Below are positions 54,535 to 60,091 of a DNA stretch of 60,091 bases, piece by piece. Location of the stretch: assembly GCA_028821235.1 (NCBI GenBank), contig JAPPGV010000054.1, positions 1 through 60,091 on the forward strand, read 5' to 3'. Position numbers and translations under genes: made by a program. The number at the start of each line of letters is the position of its first letter. Position 1 is the stretch's first letter. The DNA comes from a bacterium (GTDB taxonomy: Bacteria > Actinomycetota > Acidimicrobiia > Spongiisociales > Spongiisociaceae). The notes beneath the pieces were generated by a model. That model was not told the DNA's origin. It saw only the letters and a list, made by a program, of their open reading frames with translations, and did no database searches.

Positions 54535-56046
54535 ATGAGCGTCGCGGTGCGGTTGAAGGGAATCACCAAGCGATTCCCCGGTGTGCTGGCCAACGACCGC
54601 ATCGACCTCGTAGTGGAGGCGGGCGAGATCCACGCCATCTGCGGCGAGAACGGCGCCGGCAAGTCGACGCTCATGAAGATCCTCTACGGGATGCAGGCTC
54701 CCGATGAGGGAAGCATCGAGGTGCTCGAGCAGGAGCGCACCTTCTCCTCCCCCAGGGAGGCGATCGACGTGGGTATAGGGATGGTCCACCAGCACTTCAT
54801 GCTGGCCGACAACCTCACCGTGATCGAGAACGTGATCCTCGGTGCGGAGCCGTCCAAGGGGGCGTTGATCGACTTCGCCACCGCCCGGTCCCGGCTGAGG
54901 GAGCTGGGTGAGGCCTACGGCTTGGCGCTCGACCTCGATGACGCCGTCGGTACCTTGGAGGTGGGGGAGAGGCAGCGGATCGAGATCATCAAGATCCTCT
55001 ACCGCGGGGCGCGCATCCTCATCCTGGACGAGCCCACCGCGGTGCTGGTTCCCCAGGAGGTGGAGGAGTTGTTCCGCAACCTGAGGGAACTCAAGACCGA
55101 GGGACACACCATCATCTTCATCGACCACAAGCTGGACGAGGTGCTGGAGATAGCAGACACGATCACGGTGCTCCGCCAGGGCCGGTCGGTGGCGCGGGTC
55201 AAGCCGGAGGACGTGACCGCCCAGGATCTGGCCGAGTTGATGGTGGGCTCGGAACTTCCCACTCCCGAGACGCGTGAGGCGACCGTCACCGACCGGACCG
55301 CCGTCGAGGTCAAGGGGATCTCGGTGGTGGATGAGGCCGGGGTGACGAGGTTGCGGGACGTCGGATTCTCGGTCCAGTGCGGCGAGATCGTCGGGGTGGC
55401 AGGTGTGGAGGGCAACGGCCAGGGTGAGTTGGTGGAGGCGATCCTGGGAATCGCACCGGTGACCGGAGGCTCCATCCATCTGCACGGCGACGACGTGACC
55501 GGCTGGTCGGTGCGGCAACGCCGGGAGGCCGGCCTCGGGTATATCCCCGAGGATCGCCACCGGCGGGGACTGCTGCTGCCGGCGCCGGTCTGGGAGAACA
55601 GCATCCTGGGTCACCAGACGCGGCGGCGCTTCCTGAGCTCCCGGGTATGGATCGACGATGAGGCTTCCAGGGACCATGCCGCCAACGTGGTCGAGCGCTT
55701 CGACGTGCGCACACCCGGTGTCCACACGCCCGTCCATGCCCTTTCCGGCGGCAACCAGCAGAAACTGGTGGTGGGCCGGGAACTGGCCATCGAATGCAAC
55801 CCGCTGATCGCAGCCCACCCCACGAGGGGAATCGACGTCGGCTCGCAGGCCGCCGTCTGGGAGGACCTGCGCCGGGCCCGGGCGGAAGGTTTGGGACTGC
55901 TGCTGATCTCGGCCGATCTCGAGGAGCTGATCGGCCTGAGCGACACGCTCCTAGTGATGCTGCGCGGTGAGATCGTGGCCAGGCTGGATCCGGCCAGGGT
56001 CACGCCGAGGGAGTTGGGCGCCTACATGACAGGGGCAGCCGCGTGA
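54535..56046 (+). CDS. Nucleoside ABC transporter, double ATPase subunit
   Basis: 503 residues with two nucleotide-binding domains. The first has G-E-N-G-A-G-K-S-T, a Q-loop in H-Q-H-F-M-L, signature L-E-V-G-E-R-Q-R and Walker B L-I-L-D-E-P-T. The second has the degenerate P-loop G-V-E-G-N-G-Q-G-E and signature L-S-G-G-N-Q-Q-K with A-A-H-P-T-R-G-I-D, as usual for BMP/nucleoside-type (NupA/YufO) transporters. ATG 54535 follows the BMP gene by 59 nt. Confidence 0.93.
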   Translation: MSVAVRLKGITKRFPGVLANDRIDLVVEAGEIHAICGENGAGKSTLMKILYGMQAPDEGSIEVLEQERTFSSPREAIDVGIGMVHQHFMLADNLTVIENVILGAEPSKGALIDFATARSRLRELGEAYGLALDLDDAVGTLEVGERQRIEIIKILYRGARILILDEPTAVLVPQEVEELFRNLRELKTEGHTIIFIDHKLDEVLEIADTITVLRQGRSVARVKPEDVTAQDLAELMVGSELPTPETREATVTDRTAVEVKGISVVDEAGVTRLRDVGFSVQCGEIVGVAGVEGNGQGELVEAILGIAPVTGGSIHLHGDDVTGWSVRQRREAGLGYIPEDRHRRGLLLPAPVWENSILGHQTRRRFLSSRVWIDDEASRDHAANVVERFDVRTPGVHTPVHALSGGNQQKLVVGRELAIECNPLIAAHPTRGIDVGSQAAVWEDLRRARAEGLGLLLISADLEELIGLSDTLLVMLRGEIVARLDPARVTPRELGAYMTGAAA

Positions 56047-57164
56047 GCTGGACCGGTGTGCGCCGTGTGGTAGGGCCGCCATTGGCCGCGGTGGGGCTGG
56101 CGCTCCTGGTGGCCGCGCTCGTTCTGGTGGTGTCCGGGGCCGACCCCCTCGTGGCCTTCGGCAACATATGGGAGTACGGCAGCCGGCTGGAGACGGTCAT
56201 CGAGTCGTTCAACCGGGCCACCCCGCTCTACCTGTCGGGCATCGCCTTCGCCATCGCCATGAGGATGAACCTCTTCCAGATCGGCGTGGAGGGCCAGTAC
56301 ATCCTGGCGGCATTCTTCGCCGCCTACGTCGGCGCCGGCGTAGGTTCCCTGTTCCCGCCGCTCCACATAGCCATCATCCTCGTGACGGCGATGATCGTGG
56401 GTGCGGCCTGGGCCGGGCTGGCGGGCTGGATGAAGGTGACCCGGAACGTCCACGAGGTCATCTCCACCATCATGCTCAACGCCATCGCGGTGTCCGGCGT
56501 GGTGTCGTTTCTGCTGGGCCGGTGGAAGATCGAGTCGGAGTCGCTCGACACCCGCCTGGGTGACATCGCCACCACCGGTTGGTTCCCCAGCCTCAACCCT
56601 ATCGTCGAGCTGGTGACCCGCGAGATCAAGCGGGTCGAGTTGACCGGGTTCATCCTCGTGGCGGCGCTGGTGGGCGTCGCGTACCACCTCATCATCAACC
56701 GCTCCCGGCTCGGATACGACCTGCGCGCCACCGGCGCCAACCCCTGGGCCGCCGAGGCGAGCGGCGTGCCGCCCAAGCGGACCATCGTCCTGGCCATGCT
56801 GCTCAGCGGGGCGGTGGCCGGGCTGGTCGGCATGGCGGACCTGCTCGGAGACCAGCACTTCTACAGCCTCCGGTTCCCGCAGGGCCTGGGCTTCGCCGGG
56901 ATAGCGGTGGCGCTGCTCGGCCGCAACCACGCGGTGGGGGCGGCCGTGGCCGCGTTGGCGTTCGGCTGGCTGGAACGGGCGTCGGGCGTGCTGGAGGTAC
57001 GCGGGGACGCCCCGCGTGAGATCGTCACGATCATGGTGGCCGTGATCATCCTGTTCGCCGTGATCGCCTACGCACTGGCTCAGCGGCGCAGGAGGATCGA
57101 GGCCGCAGCGGCCGCGTCCTCACAGGTCGAGAGCGCCGCCGGAGCCGAGGAGGCCGACACGTGA
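56043..57164 (+). CDS. Nucleoside ABC transporter permease 1
   Basis: A 373-residue multi-pass inner membrane protein of the BPD_transp_2 family. It includes F-A-I-A-M-R-M-N-L-F-Q-I-G-V-E-G-Q-Y-I, the coupling-region V-H-E-V-I-S-T-I-M-L-N and R-A-T-G-A-N-P-W-A-A-E-A-S-G-V. GTG/ATG overlap with the ATPase gene is 4 bp (start 56043), and it overlaps the next permease likewise. It is the YufP/NupB-type subunit. Confidence 0.92.
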   Translation: MSWTGVRRVVGPPLAAVGLALLVAALVLVVSGADPLVAFGNIWEYGSRLETVIESFNRATPLYLSGIAFAIAMRMNLFQIGVEGQYILAAFFAAYVGAGVGSLFPPLHIAIILVTAMIVGAAWAGLAGWMKVTRNVHEVISTIMLNAIAVSGVVSFLLGRWKIESESLDTRLGDIATTGWFPSLNPIVELVTREIKRVELTGFILVAALVGVAYHLIINRSRLGYDLRATGANPWAAEASGVPPKRTIVLAMLLSGAVAGLVGMADLLGDQHFYSLRFPQGLGFAGIAVALLGRNHAVGAAVAALAFGWLERASGVLEVRGDAPREIVTIMVAVIILFAVIAYALAQRRRRIEAAAAASSQVESAAGAEEADT

Positions 57165-58444
57165 GTGCCCTGCGCGAGCGGCCGACGATGAGCCTCGGGG
57201 CGAACCTCGTGAGCGGGAATCGCCGCTGGATCGTCTACGGGTTGGGCGCGGTGCTCCTGCTCGCCTCCACCCAGCAGTTCGCCTCCCTGCCGACGGACGA
57301 TCTGACCTCGAGCGGAACGTGGGCCATCGCCCTGGCCTGGTCGGTGCCCATCCTGATGGCCGGCATGGGCGGGATCTTCTCGGAACGGTCCGGGGTGGTC
57401 AACATCGGCCTGGAGGGGATGTTGATCCTGGGTACCTGGTTCGGGGCCTTCGGGACCATGATCGGCGGCCCCTGGTTCGGAATGCTCCTCGCGGCCGTGG
57501 CAGGCGCCATGGGAGGCCTCGTCATGGCGGTGGCCGCGGTCGGGTTCAACGTGGATCACATAATCGCCGGGGTCGCCATCAACCTGATGGCTCCCGGCCT
57601 GACCCGGTTCCTGTCCGACCTGCACTTCTCGGATCGCGGCGGCTCGATCACTCAGTCCCCGACCATTTCCGGGGTGAGCAACTTCACGCTGCCGGTCCTG
57701 GCGGGCGGCACGATCTTCGGTTGGGAGAGCCCGGACGTCCTCGGCGCGATAGAGCGCGGCGGAATCTTCTTCATCTCGGACCTGGCCGGGATACTGCGCG
57801 GCTTCATGTTCCAGATGTCATGGCTCACCCTGATCGCCTACCTGGCGCTACCCATCTCGATACTCGTCCTGTGGAAGACCAGTTTCGGGCTGCGGCTGCG
57901 CAGCTGCGGCGAGCACCCGCACGCAGCCGACTCGTTGGGCGTCAACGTCTACAAGTACAAGTACTACGGCGTGGTGATCAGCGGCTTCCTGGCCGGGCTC
58001 GGGGGCGGTTTCCTGGCGATCCAGCTGTCCGGGCTGTACAAGGAGGGCCAGACCCAGGGGAAGGGCTACATCGGGTTGGCGACCATGATCTTCGGTAACT
58101 GGAACCCGATCGGCACCGCACGCGGGGCGTTGCTCTTCGGTTTCACCGAGACCCTGCGCCTTCGGGACGAGAACGCCGCCCACGGCCTGCTGCTGCTGGT
58201 GGTCCTCGCCATCGCCTTGCTGGTGCTGTGGCGCATCCTGAAGCGGAGGGGATACACCGGGACGCTGCAGCTGGCCATAGTGGCGATCGCGGTGGGGTTC
58301 TGGTACATGAACTCGACCAGCGTTCCCAACCAGCTCCCGGCCATCACCCCCCACATCGCGGTCCTCGTGGTGCTGCTGTTCGCCACCTCCCGCCTCCGCC
58401 CACCCGCCGCCGACGGCCTCCCCTTCCGCAAGGGCGAGACGTAG
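57161..58444 (+). CDS. Nucleoside ABC transporter permease 2
   Basis: 427 residues, about ten hydrophobic segments. F-S-E-R-S-G-V-V-N-I-G-L-E-G-M-L is the signature of the second permease (YufQ/NupC-type); V-D-H-I-I-A-G-V-A-I-N and L-R-S-C-G-E-H-P-H-A-A-D-S-L-G-V follow. A C-terminal extension of roughly 100 residues carries extra membrane helices. It is coupled to permease 1 by a 4-bp overlap and ends the operon. Confidence 0.92.
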   Translation: MSALRERPTMSLGANLVSGNRRWIVYGLGAVLLLASTQQFASLPTDDLTSSGTWAIALAWSVPILMAGMGGIFSERSGVVNIGLEGMLILGTWFGAFGTMIGGPWFGMLLAAVAGAMGGLVMAVAAVGFNVDHIIAGVAINLMAPGLTRFLSDLHFSDRGGSITQSPTISGVSNFTLPVLAGGTIFGWESPDVLGAIERGGIFFISDLAGILRGFMFQMSWLTLIAYLALPISILVLWKTSFGLRLRSCGEHPHAADSLGVNVYKYKYYGVVISGFLAGLGGGFLAIQLSGLYKEGQTQGKGYIGLATMIFGNWNPIGTARGALLFGFTETLRLRDENAAHGLLLLVVLAIALLVLWRILKRRGYTGTLQLAIVAIAVGFWYMNSTSVPNQLPAITPHIAVLVVLLFATSRLRPPAADGLPFRKGET

Positions 58445-58519
58445 CGGCCTAGCGGCTCCGGAATCCGGATCGCCTCAGGTCATCTGTTTGAAGCGACCCG
58501 TATCTATGGCCTGCCTACG

Positions 58520-58843
58520 TCAGTACTGGATGTCGAGGGCGTAGCGCAGAGCCCGATCCATCATGGCCCTCTTGAACTCGCCAAGCCGTCCCACCGGACT
58601 TGAGTCGAGATACGAGATCGGGACGGTGATGAGGCTGTCGCAGTTGACTGCACAGGGTTCGGGTAGTCCTTCGTCTGGACCTACCTCTACTTCCGACCTG
58701 ATACCCCGCACGGTACGGGTGATGGGCGCGCACGTGACAGAGGTGAGCACCGCGGCCGCTGCGTTCCGCGTAACCACGCACACGGGCCGCCTTCCGGCAG
58801 GTGGACCGAGATCTGCCCAGTAGATCTCGTTTCTCAAAACCAC
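58520..58843 (-). CDS. MazF/PemK-family mRNA interferase toxin
   Basis: A 107-residue protein: R-N-E-I-Y-W-A-D-L-G-P-P-A-G-R-R-P-V-C-V, then V-T-C-A-P-I-T-R-T-V-R-G and C-A-V-N-C-D-S-L-I-T-V-P are the MazF barrel motifs (usual 110 residues). MazF cleaves mRNA at short sites. GTG 58843 directly abuts the antitoxin stop (TAG-GTG). Confidence 0.9.
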   Translation of the reverse strand: MVLRNEIYWADLGPPAGRRPVCVVTRNAAAAVLTSVTCAPITRTVRGIRSEVEVGPDEGLPEPCAVNCDSLITVPISYLDSSPVGRLGEFKRAMMDRALRYALDIQY

Positions 58844-59089
58844 CTACCACTCGGGGACAGTGCGGGCTGCTAGCCGTGCCGCTGATCGTACGAGCGCCGG
58901 ATCCGGAGGTAGGCGTCGGTAGGCCTCGGCCAGTTCGCGGTCGGCGGCCGCAGCTTCCTCGGCTGCGATAACCGCTCGTGCTCCACGGCGCAGGAGTTCG
59001 GAACGGTTGGTGCCCGATGCCTTGGCCAAGCGGTCTAGTTGGTCCACGAGGTTGTCATCGAGCTGTACCAGAACTTCACGGCGGGCCAT
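58844..59089 (-). CDS. Ribbon-helix-helix antitoxin paired with MazF
   Basis: An 81-residue protein: E-V-L-V-Q-L-D-D-N-L-V-D-Q-L-D-R-L-A, then G-T-N-R-S-E-L-L-R-R-G-A-R is a classic ribbon-helix-helix DNA-binding domain. The C-terminal Ala/Arg-rich tail would bind the toxin. ATG at 59089, next to paired CATATGG sites that probably are its operator. Confidence 0.87.
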   Translation of the reverse strand: MARREVLVQLDDNLVDQLDRLAKASGTNRSELLRRGARAVIAAEEAAAADRELAEAYRRLPPDPALVRSAARLAARTVPEW

Positions 59090-59092
59090 GCA

Positions 59093-59112
59093 CCATATGG
59101 TAATACATATGG
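59093..59112. promoter_or_regulatory. Paired CATATGG sites upstream of MazEF-like genes
   Basis: Two copies of CATATGG at 59094-59100 and 59106-59112, each with the palindromic core CATATG, 12 bp apart. They lie immediately before the antitoxin ATG and overlap the expected -10 region on the minus strand, so autorepression by the ribbon-helix-helix antitoxin is likely. Confidence 0.55.
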
Positions 59113-59212
59113 GCTCGCATGGAAGCTGTGGTGGAGTCGGTCTTCCGGGTGAGCGGCTCGGCGAGCGGCAGCGGCGATGGCTGGAAGACCTACTCGGCGG
59201 ACGCGAACAGGG

Positions 59213-60091
59213 CTAGCCGGCGGCTGCGTCGAAGATCATCTGCTTGAAGCGGTCTGTGTCTATGGCCTTGACTACCTCGACGTTGGCCGGATTTCCCGTT
59301 ACGTCCAAGGAGTCGACCACCGACATTCCCCTGGTCAGCGGGCTCTCTGCCTCCACGTCCACGTAGTGGCGGGAGCTGGCGGTCACCACCCTGCGCTTGT
59401 CGATCGCCACCGCCATGGCGGTCGGGTCGGGGAGTTCCAGCCGGCGGGTGCCCGACTGCCGGTGGGCGGACTCGATCGCAGTGGAGTTGCAGTCGAGGAA
59501 GAAGTGGGCCAGGGGAGTGTCCAGTGCTCGGAGCGCGGACTGCTCGGTGGGGTCCAGGCCGGCCTCGCCGCGACAGATCTCCCAGCCGACCATCTCGATC
59601 GGAAGGCCGGAGGCGAAGACCATGCGGGCGGCGTGGGGATCGAACCACAGGTTGAACTCCGCCGCGGGGGTGACGTTGCCCACCTTGTTGGCGGTGCCTC
59701 CCATGACCACGCAGCGGCCCACCAGGTCCACGATGTCGGGCGCCTGTGCCAGGGCGAGCGCCACGTTGGTGAGCGGCCCGAGGGTGACCAGGGTGGAGCA
59801 GGGATTCCCGCGTATGTGGTTGATGAGGGCGCTTACGCCGTCCTCGTCCTCGGCGGATCGGGACGGGTGCGGGTATCCCTGGTCACCGAGCCCGTCCATC
59901 CCGTGGAACCAGGTAGCCGGGCGAGCCTTCACCAGCAGGGGACGGTCGGCGCCCGCGTAGACGGGTACGGCTGATCCGCACAACTCCGCTGTGTAGAGGG
60001 CGTTGCGGGTGGTGTCCTTCAGGGAGCAGTTACCGGCCACTGTCGTCATCGCCACCACGTCCACGTCGGGGTGGTTGAGGGCCATCGCCAG
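59213..60091 (-). CDS. Inosine-uridine nucleoside hydrolase family protein (5' end beyond window)
   Basis: About 293 residues are visible. V-A-M-T-T-V-A-G-N, P-V-Y-A-G-A, the active-site loop T-L-G-P-L-T-N-V-A-L-A, V-M-G-G and A-E-F-N-L-W-F-D-P-H-A-A are IUNH motifs. The N-terminal D-x-D-x-G-x-D-D metal site is missing only because the window ends. It hydrolyses nucleosides to base and ribose, and lies near the nucleoside transporter, though on the opposite strand with a toxin-antitoxin pair between. Confidence 0.9.
   Translation of the reverse strand: MAMALNHPDVDVVAMTTVAGNCSLKDTTRNALYTAELCGSAVPVYAGADRPLLVKARPATWFHGMDGLGDQGYPHPSRSAEDEDGVSALINHIRGNPCSTLVTLGPLTNVALALAQAPDIVDLVGRCVVMGGTANKVGNVTPAAEFNLWFDPHAARMVFASGLPIEMVGWEICRGEAGLDPTEQSALRALDTPLAHFFLDCNSTAIESAHRQSGTRRLELPDPTAMAVAIDKRRVVTASSRHYVDVEAESPLTRGMSVVDSLDVTGNPANVEVVKAIDTDRFKQMIFDAAAG

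Noticed and set aside
59007-59216. Small plus-strand ORF overlapping the antitoxin start
   Set aside because: It covers the operator and antitoxin gene antisense, has no ribosome site and no recognisable family.

Overview
The window is a GC-rich, gene-dense stretch of a bacterial chromosome. Most likely it comes from an actinobacterium, plausibly class Acidimicrobiia. The reasons are frequent GTG starts, many 1-4 bp gene overlaps, a mycothiol-dependent-type maleylpyruvate isomerase-family protein, and a gene order (DUF2520 - panC - coaX - lysS - clpC) resembling the Mycobacterium pan/lysS/clpC1 neighbourhood. No rRNA, convincing tRNA, CRISPR array or insertion sequence was recognised.

Layout. 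(1) 1-0.3 kb: edge of a Phd-type antitoxin with a palindromic operator. (2) 0.4-7.1 kb, minus strand: a tightly overlapping herA - sbcD - sbcC - nurA operon, a bacterial counterpart of the archaeal HerA-Mre11-Rad50-NurA end-resection operon. (3) 7.2-8.1 kb: an aldo-keto reductase. (4) 8.2-18.9 kb: a nine-gene purine biosynthesis operon, purL (with a fused double PurS-like domain) - Q - C - E - K - F - D - M - N. (5) 18.9-22.8 kb: housekeeping genes gpsA, ychF and a DUF368 lipid-carrier transporter, plus two small proteins. (6) 22.9-36.3 kb: a catabolic island with two nitrilase-family carbamoyl hydrolases, two fold-type II PLP enzymes, a Phd-VapC toxin-antitoxin pair, an alpha/beta hydrolase, a flavin/F420-type oxidase, and a YgfK - SsnA - XdhD set homologous to the E. 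coli purine/urate degradation cluster. (7) 36.4-43 kb: thiamine-binding protein, HTH_22 regulator, cytochrome c lipoprotein, acetyl-CoA synthetase-like ligase, AI-2E family permease, a Fic protein and a mycothiol-type enzyme. (8) 43-52.3 kb: thyA, pantothenate/CoA genes, lysS, a polyprenyl diphosphate synthase and clpC. (9) 52.4-60.1 kb: a BMP-family nucleoside ABC transporter whose binding lipoprotein is an exact internal tandem duplication, a MazEF-like pair, and the C-terminal part of a nucleoside hydrolase running off the right edge.

How it fits together: the window holds both de novo purine synthesis and apparent purine/nucleoside salvage or breakdown (transporter, nucleoside hydrolase, xanthine-dehydrogenase family enzyme, SsnA/YgfK, ureido hydrolases). 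The three intergenic gaps longer than 300 bp (24780-25209, 32371-32698, 46558-47029) each carry a copy of the same roughly 75-nt element. It begins GAGAACGCGAAAA, contains a variable hairpin and a CCCCC/CCACCACC tract, and starts 81-92 nt after the upstream stop codon. I regard this as the best candidate for something undescribed. Other features worth attention are a shared TTTTACA-N3-TGT operator-like site in the catabolic island, a large palindrome before the Fic gene, and three toxin-antitoxin operators.
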